Assembly: GCA_963603285.1 (NCBI GenBank) | Contig: CAVCMG010000004.1 | Span: 1 to 64,000, forward strand | Reading direction: 5' to 3' | Length of the DNA stretch: 64,000 nucleotides | Source of the DNA: UBA11957 sp963603285 | GTDB taxonomy: Bacteria > Bacillota > Clostridia > Lachnospirales > Lachnospiraceae | Shown here: positions 24,149-33,541 of the stretch, piece after piece | Layout: each line of letters opens with the position of its first letter | Numbering within the stretch: position 1 is the first letter of the stretch | Notes under the pieces: model-generated | Told to the model about the DNA's origin: nothing | What the model saw: only the letters and a program-made list of their open reading frames with translations | Database searches by the model: none | Made by a program: the position numbers and the translations under genes

Positions 24149-24736
24149 TTATAAAGATCCCTTCGTCGACAACACACTCTCGATCCGGTCATCATACTGC
24201 ACCGCAGCGTCCAGCGCCTTCGCAAACGCCTTAAAGATCGCCTCGATCATATGATGGTTGTTCCCCGGTGTCAGCATCTTCACATGCAGATTCATCCCCG
24301 CACTGTAAGAGATCGCATAGAAAAACTCTCTGACCATCTCCGTATCCATATCGCCAACCTTATCAGCCGTAAACTCAGCGTCAAACTGCAGATACGGTCT
24401 GCCCGACAGATCCACCGCGCACAGCACCAGCGTCTCATCCATCGGCAGGATACAGCTGCCAAACCGGCGGATACCCTTCTTGTCACCGACAGCCTCCTTG
24501 ATTGCCGTACCCAGCACGATACCCGTATCTTCGATCGAATGATGGCAGTCCACCCATGTATCACCGTCACATTTCACATCCAGATCAAACAGACCATGGC
24601 GGGCGAAACCGTCTAACATATGGTCAAAAAATCCGATCTTTGTATTCAGGCTGCTCTTTCCACTGCCATCCAGATCCAGCGTAACCTCGATCTTTGTTTC
24701 CTTTGTATCACGTTTTACTGTTGCCGTTCTGCTCAT
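24149..24736 (-). CDS. hisB: Imidazoleglycerol-phosphate dehydratase HisB
   Basis: This is the stand-alone dehydratase of histidine synthesis, 195 residues from the ATG ending at 24736 (AAGGAGACCAGAAAA ahead). Metal-ligand motifs are KIGFFDHMLDGFARHG, DCHHSIEDTGIVLG, PGNNHHMIEAIFKAFA. The neighbours are hisD upstream and hisI downstream; hisH, hisA and hisF, which usually follow hisB, are missing. Confidence 0.96.
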   Translation of the reverse strand: MSRTATVKRDTKETKIEVTLDLDGSGKSSLNTKIGFFDHMLDGFARHGLFDLDVKCDGDTWVDCHHSIEDTGIVLGTAIKEAVGDKKGIRRFGSCILPMDETLVLCAVDLSGRPYLQFDAEFTADKVGDMDTEMVREFFYAISYSAGMNLHVKMLTPGNNHHMIEAIFKAFAKALDAAVQYDDRIESVLSTKGSL

Positions 24737-24781
24737 TTTTCTGGTCTCCTTCAGTACTCCCGACACCTCTGTATATCCGGT

Positions 24782-26086
24782 TTATTTTTCATCCTCGTTC
24801 TCAAACCGCACATGGATCGAATTTGCATGTGCCGTCAGATGCTCTGCCTTTGCAAAAGCCTCGATGTCCTTATGGATCGGCGAAAGCGCCTCTCTGGAAT
24901 AATAGATAATCGAAGATTTCTTCACAAAATCATCCACCGACAGCGGCGAGAAGAATTTAGCCGTGCCGTTGGTCGGCAGTACATGATTCGGACCTGCGAA
25001 ATAATCGCCCAGCGGCTCGCAGCTGTACTCGCCAAGGAAGATCGCACCGGCATGGCGGATCTTCATCATCACCTCAAAAGGATTGGCGGTAACGATTTCC
25101 AGATGCTCGGAAGCAATGGCATTGGCCGCATCGATGGCTTCCTCCATATCGTCAGCGACTAAAAGATAACCGAAATTGTCCAACGATTTCTGGATAATCT
25201 CACGGCGGGAAAGCTTCTCCAGATAGACGTCTACCTCCACGGATACCTTCTCTGCCAGCTCCCGGCTCGTTGTGATCAGGATCGCACTGGCCAGCTCGTC
25301 ATGCTCTGCCTGGGACAGAAGATCCGCAGCCACATAGTGTGGATTTGCTGTCTCGTCCGCCAGCACGAGAATTTCACTCGGTCCTGCAATGGAATCGATC
25401 GCTACGTGGCCAAAAACAGCTTTCTTTGCCAGCGCCACATAGATATTTCCCGGACCTACAATCTTGTCTACCTTCGGTACACTCTCCGTACCGTAAGCCA
25501 TAGCGGCGATCGCCTGCGCACCACCGGTCTTGTAGATCTCATCCGCACCTGCCTCGTTGGCAGCCACCAGTACCAGCGGATTAACCTTACCCTCAGCATT
25601 ACACGGCGTGGTCATGATAATACGGCCCACACCGCCAACCTTTGCCGGAACAATATTCATCAGTACGGATGACGGATATGCCGCCTTGCCACCCGGCACA
25701 TATACACCGACCGTATCCATCGGTGTTACCTTCTGGCCCAGCATCGTACCCTGCGGTGTGGAATTGAACCAGCTGTTCTGCTTCTGGTTGGCATGATAAT
25801 CGCGGATATTGACAAGTGCTTTTTTGATCACACCGATCAGATCCTGATCGACTAGTGTATACGCCTCTTTAATCTCCTCCGCAGATACACAGAAGGTCTC
25901 TTTCGTCAGCTCCACATGATCAAACTGCTTTGCATAGGAAAAGATCGCTTCGTCGCCCTTTGCCTTTACCTCTTCCAGAATAGCGGCCACACGGGCTTCG
26001 TATTCGCCGTAATTGTTCGGGCTACGTTTCAGCATGTTTTCCAGAATATTTGCTGTCGTTTCTTTTGTCAGATTCACGATTCTCAT
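24782..26086 (-). CDS. hisD: Histidinol dehydrogenase HisD
   Basis: HisD makes histidine from histidinol with two NAD-dependent oxidations. The 434-residue protein shows VPGGKAAYPSSVLMN, KIVGPGNIYVALAKK, SIAGPSEILVLAD and the zinc/active-site stretch LLSQAEHDELASAILIT, plus GPNHVLPT near the C-terminus. The start is the ATG ending at 26086, 4 bp after the hisG stop, with its AAGGAG ribosome site inside the end of hisG. Confidence 0.96.
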   Translation of the reverse strand: MRIVNLTKETTANILENMLKRSPNNYGEYEARVAAILEEVKAKGDEAIFSYAKQFDHVELTKETFCVSAEEIKEAYTLVDQDLIGVIKKALVNIRDYHANQKQNSWFNSTPQGTMLGQKVTPMDTVGVYVPGGKAAYPSSVLMNIVPAKVGGVGRIIMTTPCNAEGKVNPLVLVAANEAGADEIYKTGGAQAIAAMAYGTESVPKVDKIVGPGNIYVALAKKAVFGHVAIDSIAGPSEILVLADETANPHYVAADLLSQAEHDELASAILITTSRELAEKVSVEVDVYLEKLSRREIIQKSLDNFGYLLVADDMEEAIDAANAIASEHLEIVTANPFEVMMKIRHAGAIFLGEYSCEPLGDYFAGPNHVLPTNGTAKFFSPLSVDDFVKKSSIIYYSREALSPIHKDIEAFAKAEHLTAHANSIHVRFENEDEK

Positions 26087-26090
26087 AATC

Positions 26091-26750
26091 TTATTCTCCT
26101 TTGTCAATTACATCTTTTAACTGACGGATCAATGCTGTGATTCGTTCATTTTCCATACGCATGCTCACACGGTTGACAACCATGCGGGCAGAAAGCGGGC
26201 AGACCTCTTCAAGGACCGTCAGGCCATTTTCCCGAAGTGTCGTTCCCGTCTCCACGATATCCACGATCACCTCGGACAGGCCAACGATCGGGGCCAGCTC
26301 GATCGAGCCATTCAGCTTGATGAACTCCACGGTCTGGTGCTTTTTGTTATAAAAATAATCCTTGGCGATATTCGGATACTTGGTCGCCACACGGATAAAC
26401 TGGTTGTGCTCCAGATATTTGCGGGCACTCTCCGGTCCGCAGACACACATCCGGCATTTGCCAAATTTCAGGTCAAGTACCTCATAAAGCTTGCGGCCTT
26501 CCTCCATAATCGTATCGGCGCCAACAATACCGATATCCGCCGCACCGTACTCCACATACGTCGGCACATCCGGTCCTTTGGCAAGGAAAAACCGCATTTT
26601 CAGATCTTCATTGACAAAGATCAACTTCCGGGACTCTTTATCATACATTTCATCGCAGTGTATACCGACCTTTTCAAATAAAGCCAGCGCATTCTTGGCC
26701 AGACGCCCTTTTCCGAGGGCAAAGGTCAGATAACGGTCTGTCTGCTGCAT
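26091..26750 (-). CDS. hisG: ATP phosphoribosyltransferase catalytic subunit HisG (short form)
   Basis: HisG joins ATP and PRPP in the first step of histidine synthesis. At 219 residues it is the short form lacking the C-terminal regulatory domain, which needs HisZ as partner; hisZ is directly upstream. Motifs include LTFALGKGRLAKNALALFEK, ADIGIVGADTIME and the PRPP loop DIVETGTTLRENGL. Confidence 0.96.
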   Translation of the reverse strand: MQQTDRYLTFALGKGRLAKNALALFEKVGIHCDEMYDKESRKLIFVNEDLKMRFFLAKGPDVPTYVEYGAADIGIVGADTIMEEGRKLYEVLDLKFGKCRMCVCGPESARKYLEHNQFIRVATKYPNIAKDYFYNKKHQTVEFIKLNGSIELAPIVGLSEVIVDIVETGTTLRENGLTVLEEVCPLSARMVVNRVSMRMENERITALIRQLKDVIDKGE

Positions 26751-26830
26751 CTTTTACCTCCTGTAGATGTTCCTTTTTCAGAAACATCGCTGTATTACCA
26801 TGTCCAGTATCATCGTACTTTACAGAGCGC

Positions 26831-28015
26831 TTACACTTCTGTCACAAAACAGCACACCGACTGGTGCTTTGCCGCCATTTCTTCATACTGCGCTGTACTG
26901 TAGTCTGTATCATACGCCACCAGACGGACGAAATATCCCTCCCGGCGTTTTTCCTTTGCCTGCTCCAGCGCTCTGGCATAACAGGATGGCGTATAGACGA
27001 TCATCATCTTACGGTCAGCCAGTGGGATCTCTATATTCTGTCTTTCCAGAGCGTTCATCAGATACTCGACCACAAGACCAAATCCGATCGCCGGCATTGC
27101 CGGGCCGAAATGCTCGAGCAGTCTGTCATAACGGCCGCCCTTTAATACCGGCTCACCGGAGCCATAGGTAAAGCCTTGGAAAATGATTCCCGTATAGTAA
27201 CGGTAGCGGGTCAGCATGCTCAGATCAAAGGACACATACGACTCCACACCGTACAGCTTTAACACCTCATAGATCTGTTCCAGGCGATCCACAGCCTTCA
27301 AAGCCGTCGCGTTGTCGGTCAGCTGACGGGCCTTTTTGAGGATCTCCGGGCCGCCAAACAGCTGCGGAAACTCGCGGAAAGCCATGCGAAGCTTCTCGCC
27401 CAGCGGCAGCTGATCCAGCATCTCCTCTGCACCGAACATATTTTTATTGGAAATATAACTACGCAGACGTTCTATTGTCTCCTCATCCAGACCGGCCTCC
27501 TCCACGAGTGCACGGAAATAATTGACCTCACCGATACTGATCTGGAAATCGGTAAATCCGGCCGTTTTCATCGTCTCCACAGCCAGTGCCAGAAGCTCAC
27601 CATCTGCTTCTACACTGTCATCCTTCAGATACTCCACACCGATCTGGGTCGACTCGTTGAGACGTCCCTGATAACTGTGGCCGTTTTCAAACGTCTTGCC
27701 CTGATAGCACAGACGTACCGGCAGCTTTTCATCGCCGAAGTACATGGAAACTGCCCGGGCGATCGACGGCGTAAAGTCCGGCCGCAGCACAAGCGTATCC
27801 CCGATCCGGTCAAAAAACTTATACAGATCCCTCGATGACGTTGTACCGATCTCCTTGCTGAACACATCAAAATATTCGATCACCGGCGTTTCGATATCCT
27901 CAAAGCCATAGCTTCGAAGCATCTGCATCAGCCGGTACTGGAGTACCTTTTTTCTGCGGCACTCGCCATTGTATATATCGCGCATACCTTCCGGTGTGTG
28001 TATTTCTCTTTGCAC
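26831..28015 (-). CDS. hisZ: ATP phosphoribosyltransferase regulatory subunit HisZ
   Basis: HisZ is a histidyl-tRNA-synthetase-like protein without tRNA charging that activates short HisG. The 394-residue protein shows class II synthetase motifs: TPEGMRDIYNGE, PVIEYFDVFSKE, VLRPDFTPSIARAVS, GRYDRLLEHFG and AIGFGLVVEYLMN. It starts with GTG preceded by GGAGGGGATACC. It is the first his gene here; its promoter overlaps the end of recU. Confidence 0.93.
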   Translation of the reverse strand: MQREIHTPEGMRDIYNGECRRKKVLQYRLMQMLRSYGFEDIETPVIEYFDVFSKEIGTTSSRDLYKFFDRIGDTLVLRPDFTPSIARAVSMYFGDEKLPVRLCYQGKTFENGHSYQGRLNESTQIGVEYLKDDSVEADGELLALAVETMKTAGFTDFQISIGEVNYFRALVEEAGLDEETIERLRSYISNKNMFGAEEMLDQLPLGEKLRMAFREFPQLFGGPEILKKARQLTDNATALKAVDRLEQIYEVLKLYGVESYVSFDLSMLTRYRYYTGIIFQGFTYGSGEPVLKGGRYDRLLEHFGPAMPAIGFGLVVEYLMNALERQNIEIPLADRKMMIVYTPSCYARALEQAKEKRREGYFVRLVAYDTDYSTAQYEEMAAKHQSVCCFVTEV

Positions 28016-28074
28016 GGTATCCCCTCCATCATTTTACTGTAATAAAGTGATACAGTATTATCACAACGAATTTT

Positions 28075-28102
28075 ATTATAACAGAATGTCCCTGTTTGTC
28101 AA
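28075..28102 (-). promoter_or_regulatory. Strong promoter of the his operon
   Basis: On the minus strand consensus TTGACA (28097-28102) and TATAAT (28075-28080) are 16 bp apart. The -35 box overlaps the last codons of recU. The short leader shows no T-box or attenuator. Confidence 0.75.
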
Positions 28103-28632
28103 TCCCTGTTTGCCAGATCAGTCTTGATTCCTTCCAGATACGGTACAAAGATCCGCTGATTCTTCAGCAGAAAATACTGCGTATCCAGCTCCTCGTATTT
28201 GAAATGCTTCCGGCCGCCTGTCTGCGCCCTGTCCCAGAACCGGCGCATATCGCGATAGGGCAGATAATAGTAGGTATCCCTGTGGGAATACATGATCAGG
28301 ATAAAGGCGATCCCGCCCTGCTTTTCAAATTCTTCCATAAACAGTACCTGATGTTCATGGATATTCTGCAGGGGGAAATTGTCCGTATGACATTCCTTGG
28401 CATCAAAGCATACGGGATAGCTCTGGACAACGCCGATATAATCCACAGTACTTTTCTGGTCAAAATAGGCCAGCGTGATATGGTGAGTCGATTTGTCGAT
28501 CTTTATGGGTGTGATCGGCGTCGGAATCTTCTGGATCAGCCCCAGATGCATCTGCCGGTACTGTTCGTTGGCACGGTTGATCAGATCCTCGAGCGTGGAG
28601 CCCCTTAATCCTCTGGAATTCCAGGTTCCCAT
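28099..28632 (-). CDS. recU: Holliday junction resolvase RecU
   Basis: RecU cuts four-way DNA junctions in recombination and chromosome segregation in Firmicutes. The 177-residue protein starts GTWNSRGLRGSTLEDLINRAN and has STVDYIGVVQSYPVCFDAKEC, the nuclease core with the catalytic Asp and the Glu/Lys pair, followed by HQVLFMEEFEKQGGIAF. It lies after lepB with 13 bp between. In Bacillus recU neighbours a penicillin-binding protein gene; here the neighbours differ. Confidence 0.93.
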   Translation of the reverse strand: MGTWNSRGLRGSTLEDLINRANEQYRQMHLGLIQKIPTPITPIKIDKSTHHITLAYFDQKSTVDYIGVVQSYPVCFDAKECHTDNFPLQNIHEHQVLFMEEFEKQGGIAFILIMYSHRDTYYYLPYRDMRRFWDRAQTGGRKHFKYEELDTQYFLLKNQRIFVPYLEGIKTDLANRD

Positions 28633-28645
28633 AGCATGTCTCCTT

Positions 28646-29227
28646 TTACTGTATAAATCCGATCTTGGTCAGCGGCCAGTACCGAAGCGCAGCCTTGGCA
28701 AGGATCTGATCACGCCGCACGTAAGTATTGGTCCAGGAACGGGAATCGTTGGACCAGTTGCGGTTGTCGCCCAGCATAAAGTAACAGCCCTCCGGCACCT
28801 GATAGGGGCCGAAATCTCCCTCCATCTTTTCCGGAAGGAAGCTGTCGTCCAAGGGGGTCGGATCGTCGTTGATATAGACCTTGCCATCCACGATATTGAC
28901 GGTTTCTCCCGGCAGACCGATCACACGCTTGATAAACAGCTGCTTCTCATTGTCCGGGTATTTGAAGATCACGATATCATACCGCTCGGGATCGCTGTTT
29001 TTATAGGCCAGACGGTTGCCAAACAGCTGGTCGCCCTCCATGATCGTATTTTCCATGGATTCGGAAGGAATACGGGCGTTGAGAATAAAGAAATTGTTGA
29101 CCACAAAGACCAGTACGCCAACAAAGACGATAATCTTTACATATTCCAGGATTTCCGAAACCACCTTGCTTTTTCCTTCTTTTTCCGGCTCCTTTTTGGG
29201 ATCCTTCTGATTTTCTGTGTTATTCAT
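28646..29227 (-). CDS. lepB: Signal peptidase I
   Basis: This enzyme removes signal peptides on the outer face of the membrane. The 193-residue protein has a charged cytosolic start, one membrane segment (about 28-49), then the catalytic Ser57 in PSESMENT and Lys100 in LFIKRVIGLPGE, and the GDNRNWSNDSR box E. It overlaps the upstream RluA-family gene by 8 bp, so they are co-transcribed. Confidence 0.96.
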   Translation of the reverse strand: MNNTENQKDPKKEPEKEGKSKVVSEILEYVKIIVFVGVLVFVVNNFFILNARIPSESMENTIMEGDQLFGNRLAYKNSDPERYDIVIFKYPDNEKQLFIKRVIGLPGETVNIVDGKVYINDDPTPLDDSFLPEKMEGDFGPYQVPEGCYFMLGDNRNWSNDSRSWTNTYVRRDQILAKAALRYWPLTKIGFIQ

Positions 29228-30185
29228 GTAAGTTTTCTCCTATCATGCAGCGTTCAAAATGTGACGGCAGCGGCGCTGTAAAGCTTTTCCCTGAAAGATA
29301 TGCAAACGTTCCCGTAAGCTTTGGAAAAGTCACATACCGGGCATGTAAAAGCTGGCTCCTTATCTGATATTTCTTATGATATACCGCGTTGTACTTTGCC
29401 TGGCCGTACTTGGCATCTCCGATGATCGGATGTCCGACGCTGGCCAGATGGCTGCGGATCTGGTGTGTCTTTCCGGTGATCAGATCGGCTTTTACCAGTG
29501 TAAGCTGTCCGTTATCTGACAGCGGTGTGAAATACGTTTCCACAGCACTGCCGCCCGGAAACGACTGTTTTCTCACGGTTACTTTGTTCTGCTTTTCATC
29601 CTTTGCCAGATACCCTTTCAGATGCAGTGGCTCTTTCATCACGCCCTGCACGATACACAGGTACTCCTTTTTCAGCGTACGCTGTTTCAGGGCATCGGAC
29701 AGAAACTGCAGACCGGCCAGATCCTTTCCTGCCAGCACCAGACCGCTCGTATTGCGGTCCAGACGGTTGCAGGCCGAAGGCTTACAGGTCGTATCTGCCG
29801 GATCATAGCTTCCTGTTTCCAGCAGATAATACAGGATTTCATCCACCAGTGAAAGATCCGAGGGCTTTGCCTTCTGCGTCAGAAGCCCTGCCGGTTTACT
29901 GACAAACAAAAGATGCTCATCCTCATAAATGACCTCTGGAAACGGTACCTTCTGCACCGCCTTAATCTCGCGGAAGCCGTCGATCGTCTCCTCTGCCAGA
30001 AACAGCTGGATCTGATCGCCGTTCTTTAACAGCTCACTGCCTTCGGCCTTTTGCCGGTTCAGCTTGATATTTTTCTTTCGCAGCATCTTGTAGACGAAGC
30101 TTTGCGGAGCACGGTTAAAATACTTCTTCAGATACTTGTCCAGACGCTGGTTTTCTTCTGCTTTGGTAATCTGTAATTCTCTCAT
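29220..30185 (-). CDS. RluA family pseudouridine synthase
   Basis: The 321-residue protein has an N-terminal S4-like RNA-binding region (NQRLDKYLKKYFNRAPQSFVYKMLRKKNIKLN) and the pseudouridine synthase core with the catalytic aspartate in NRLDRNTSGLVLAGK, then KTHQIRSHLASVGHPIIGDAKYG. It resembles RluC/RluD-type enzymes that modify 23S rRNA, but the target position cannot be read. It ends 8 bp inside lepB and starts just after a small membrane protein gene. Confidence 0.92.
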   Translation of the reverse strand: MRELQITKAEENQRLDKYLKKYFNRAPQSFVYKMLRKKNIKLNRQKAEGSELLKNGDQIQLFLAEETIDGFREIKAVQKVPFPEVIYEDEHLLFVSKPAGLLTQKAKPSDLSLVDEILYYLLETGSYDPADTTCKPSACNRLDRNTSGLVLAGKDLAGLQFLSDALKQRTLKKEYLCIVQGVMKEPLHLKGYLAKDEKQNKVTVRKQSFPGGSAVETYFTPLSDNGQLTLVKADLITGKTHQIRSHLASVGHPIIGDAKYGQAKYNAVYHKKYQIRSQLLHARYVTFPKLTGTFAYLSGKSFTAPLPSHFERCMIGENLHE

Positions 30186-30188
30186 AAT

Positions 30189-30788
30189 TTACAAAGCCAG
30201 CCGGTATAAAAGGTGCATGATCAGCTGGTTTCTGTTGTAGTCCGGATAACGGGGATCCGGCGTAAAGGCAGTCTTGTCAAGCTCCTCATAATGGGCGTTC
30301 ATACTGTCCAGCCGGTCGGTAAACTGTTCCAGCCGGGTAAAGACCTTGACCTTTTCCTTAAAGCCATTCTGCTGCATCAGACCGGCGATATGGTCCTCCA
30401 GAAGCTCCGGCGGATTTTTCAGGCGGTCGGAATAACAGATGATCTGTCCGCCGTGCACGGCAGCAGTGCAGACAAATTCGCTGTGCTCATAGGAGGTGAT
30501 ATACAACTCATAGCCCACCAGCACCTGTCCTGCGTGCTTTCTGATCTCCCGATAATCGGATGCCTGCATCGGCTTGACCAGAAGGATCATGATCAGTCCG
30601 ACCAGCGCTTTGCAGGCCGGCAGGCAGCCGACAACGGCGATCACGGTAAACAGGTTCTTGGTTGTCTTTGTCGTCAGGTATCCGGTGATAAACAAAAGCA
30701 GCGGGATTGCAAACAGCAGCACAGTGATGCCCAGCCGTTTCATCCGCTCTTTTTTCACATAGCCATAATAGCCCTTTTTTTCTTTCAT
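30189..30788 (-). CDS. Membrane protein of unknown function
   Basis: The 199-residue protein has a basic N-terminus and two membrane segments (about 18-38 and 46-70), then a soluble domain of about 125 residues containing GYELYITSYEHSEFVCTAA and DHIAGLMQQNGFKEKVKVF. I do not recognise a family. It starts inside the end of the YgiQ gene (4-bp ATGA overlap) and ends 3 bp before the RluA-family gene, so it is translated with both. It may be specific to Lachnospiraceae. Confidence 0.75.
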   Translation of the reverse strand: MKEKKGYYGYVKKERMKRLGITVLLFAIPLLLFITGYLTTKTTKNLFTVIAVVGCLPACKALVGLIMILLVKPMQASDYREIRKHAGQVLVGYELYITSYEHSEFVCTAAVHGGQIICYSDRLKNPPELLEDHIAGLMQQNGFKEKVKVFTRLEQFTDRLDSMNAHYEELDKTAFTPDPRYPDYNRNQLIMHLLYRLAL

Positions 30789-32737
30789 CGTTTTCTGCCT
30801 TTCTTTGCTGTAGATGAGGTATGTGCCGGTTTTCTGCTTTTTGCCGCATATGCCGTCCTTTTTCCCGGGGCAGCCGCATTCTTTTTCTTCTGCTCTGTGG
30901 CACGCTGTCCGTTATATCCGGCAGATTTCTTCTTTCCGGCGATCTTTCGCGGCGGAATCAGACATTTTGGTCCGAAGCCGATCAGATCCTGCCGTCCGGC
31001 CTTTAACAGAGCTTCCTTAACGAGATCATAATTCTCCGGCAGCCGGTACTGGATCAGGGCACGCTGCATGGCCTTTTCATGCGGCTGGCGCGGTACATAG
31101 ACCGGCTCCATGGTCCGCGGGTCGAGCCCCGTATAATACATACAAGTCGAGATCGTCGACGGTGTGGGATAAAAATCCTGCACCTGCTCGGGCATATAGC
31201 CCAGATCCCGGATATATTCTGCCAGCTCGATGGCCTCCTTTAAGCCGCAGCCCGGATGGGAGGACATAAAGTAGGGGATCGCATACTGTTCCTTATGGCA
31301 TGCTCTGGTGATCTTTTCAAATTCCTTTAAAAAGCCCTCATACACCGCATGGCGCGGTTTGCCCATGCACGCCAGCACGGGATCGGCCACATGCTCTGGC
31401 GCCACGCGCAGCTGACCGCTGACATGGTCGCTGACCAGTGCCTTAAAAAAGCTGCGGTCCGGATCGGCCATCAGATAGTCGAAACGGATACCGGAACGCA
31501 CAAAGATCTTTTTCACGCCGGGAATCTGTTTCATTTCCCGCAGAAGCTTCAGATAATCGCTGTGATCCACCTTCAGATTCTTACAGGGCTGTGGAAACAG
31601 ACACTGCCGCTTTGCGCAGACGCCCTTTTTCAGCTGCTTTTCACAGGATGGTGCACGGAAATCTGCCGTCGGGCCGCCGACATCGTGGATATTTCCTTTG
31701 AAATCCTTCTCTGTCGTAAACTGCCGTGCTTCATTTAACATGGATGCATGGCTTCTGACCTGCACCGTCCGTCCCTGATGGAAGGTCAGGGCACAGAAAT
31801 TGCAGCCGCCATAGCATCCCCGGTTATTGGTAATACTGTACTTGATCTCTGAAAACGCCGGAATACCGCCATCTTTATCGTAGCTCGGATGCCAGGCCCG
31901 CATATACGGCAGGTCATACACATCGTCCATCTCCTGCGTTGTCAGCGGCAATGCCGGTGGATTGGCGACCACATAGCCGCGGTTGCCGTAATCCTCAACG
32001 AGTACCTTTGCCGTGATCGCATCCGTATTCTCATGCTGGATACGGAAGCTGTCGGCATAGGCCCTTTTATCCCGCTCCACCTCCTCATACGATGGCAAAA
32101 GCAGATACTCCGGGATATTTTCCAACGTTTTTGTCCGGTACACCGTACCGCGGATAAAGGTCAGATCCTGTACAGCCAGTCCGCTGTCGAGGGCATCGGC
32201 AATCTCAACGATCGAATGCTCCCCCATACCGTAGGAGATCAGATCCGCGCCGGAATCGATCAGAACGGAATGGCGCATCTTATCGCTCCAGTAATCATAA
32301 TGCGCCAAGCGGCGCAGACTTGCCTCGATACCGCCAAGGATCACCGGCGTTTTTTTATACGTGCGGCGGATCAGATTGCTGTAAACCGTAACGGCACGGT
32401 CGGGTCGCATCCCGGCCTTTCCGCCCGGCGAATAGGCGTCCGTATGGCGGTGTTTTCTGGATACGCTGTAATGGTTGACCATCGAATCCATGTTTCCCGC
32501 GGACACAATAAAGCCAAGACGCGGTTCGCCAAACTCCTGTACGCTGGTATCATCCTTCCAGTCCGGCTGGCACAGCATGGCCACCTTATAGCCATGTGCC
32601 TCCAGAATACGGCTGATGATGGCCGGGCCAAAGGAGCTGTGATCCACATAGGCATCGCCGCTCACATAGACAAAGTCCGGCTGTGTCCAGCCTCTTTTTT
32701 TCATTTCTTTACGGTTGATCGGTAAAAAATCTGTCAT
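30785..32737 (-). CDS. YgiQ family radical SAM protein
   Basis: The protein is about 650 residues: an N-terminal B12-binding-like region (FLPINRKEMKKRGWTQPDFV, YVSGDAYVDHSSFGPAI), the radical SAM motif CYGGCNFC (CxxxCxxC), a SPF-like DVGGPTADFRAPSCEKQLKKG region with extra cysteines, and a lysine-rich disordered tail. The start is the ATG ending at 32737 with AGAGGAAAT ahead. The biochemical role of the family is not established. It heads a run of the small membrane protein, RluA-family enzyme, lepB and recU. Confidence 0.93.
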   Translation of the reverse strand: MTDFLPINRKEMKKRGWTQPDFVYVSGDAYVDHSSFGPAIISRILEAHGYKVAMLCQPDWKDDTSVQEFGEPRLGFIVSAGNMDSMVNHYSVSRKHRHTDAYSPGGKAGMRPDRAVTVYSNLIRRTYKKTPVILGGIEASLRRLAHYDYWSDKMRHSVLIDSGADLISYGMGEHSIVEIADALDSGLAVQDLTFIRGTVYRTKTLENIPEYLLLPSYEEVERDKRAYADSFRIQHENTDAITAKVLVEDYGNRGYVVANPPALPLTTQEMDDVYDLPYMRAWHPSYDKDGGIPAFSEIKYSITNNRGCYGGCNFCALTFHQGRTVQVRSHASMLNEARQFTTEKDFKGNIHDVGGPTADFRAPSCEKQLKKGVCAKRQCLFPQPCKNLKVDHSDYLKLLREMKQIPGVKKIFVRSGIRFDYLMADPDRSFFKALVSDHVSGQLRVAPEHVADPVLACMGKPRHAVYEGFLKEFEKITRACHKEQYAIPYFMSSHPGCGLKEAIELAEYIRDLGYMPEQVQDFYPTPSTISTCMYYTGLDPRTMEPVYVPRQPHEKAMQRALIQYRLPENYDLVKEALLKAGRQDLIGFGPKCLIPPRKIAGKKKSAGYNGQRATEQKKKNAAAPGKRTAYAAKSRKPAHTSSTAKKGRKR

Positions 32738-32817
32738 ATTTCCTCTTATATTATCTGTCTCGCACTGCAAAATACAGTGCCCTCGTTTTGCCGCACACAG
32801 TCGCCACTCTAAAACCC

Positions 32818-33525
32818 TCAGACGGCGCGCAGGCTTTCTGTTTCTTCCGGCGTGAGGGGACGGAACTGGCCCTCCTCCAGCTGCGTATCCAGGGTAAGCG
32901 GCCCCATCGAAAGCCGTTTCAGCCGCACAACAGTACGTCCGCAGGCCAGAAACATCCGTTTAACCTGATGGAAACGTCCCTCCTGGATCGTAATATTCAC
33001 ATGAGAAAAATCCTCGTATTTTGTCTCTATCCGTGCCGGAAGCGTAAAATCTTCATCTCCGATATCCACGCCCTCTTCCAGCTGCTGTATATCCTCCTGC
33101 GTAAGCGTACCATCCAGCCAGACCTCATAGGTCTTGTCCACATGATGCGCAGGGGATAAGAGCCGGTGCGCCAGCTGTCCGTCATTGCAGATCAGTAAAA
33201 GCCCCACCGTATCCTTGTCCAGCCGTCCCACCGGAAACAGATCCTTTCTGTCCGTCTCGATCAGATCCAGCACTGTGGGCTGCTTTTTATCCCGCGCTGC
33301 GGAAAGGACGCCCGCCGGCTTGTTTAACATATAATATTCATACTGCTGCCAGACAAGCTCCCGCCCGTCCAGTGTCACACGGTCTGTATCTGTATCGATC
33401 TTCATCTCCGGCTTTTTTGCCGTAACATCGTTGACCTTTACCCGGCCTTTCCTGATCAGAAGCTTTACCTTAGCTCTGGTGTCTACCGAAAGATCGGCCA
33501 GATATTTATCAAGTCGAAGCTGCAT
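32818..33525 (-). CDS. RsuA family pseudouridine synthase
   Basis: The 235-residue protein has an S4 domain at its start (MQLRLDKYLADLSV) and the synthase core with VGRLDKDTVGLLLICNDG, whose Asp is catalytic, and QVKRMFLACGRTVVRLKR. This is the RsuA/RluB/RluE branch, in the size range of RsuA (16S pseudouridine 516). The start is the ATG ending at 33525, preceded by AGGAGGAAGA; the longer open frame upstream overlaps the methyltransferase gene and lacks similarity. Confidence 0.93.
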   Translation of the reverse strand: MQLRLDKYLADLSVDTRAKVKLLIRKGRVKVNDVTAKKPEMKIDTDTDRVTLDGRELVWQQYEYYMLNKPAGVLSAARDKKQPTVLDLIETDRKDLFPVGRLDKDTVGLLLICNDGQLAHRLLSPAHHVDKTYEVWLDGTLTQEDIQQLEEGVDIGDEDFTLPARIETKYEDFSHVNITIQEGRFHQVKRMFLACGRTVVRLKRLSMGPLTLDTQLEEGQFRPLTPEETESLRAV

Positions 33526-33541
33526 TCTTCCTCCTGTCTGC

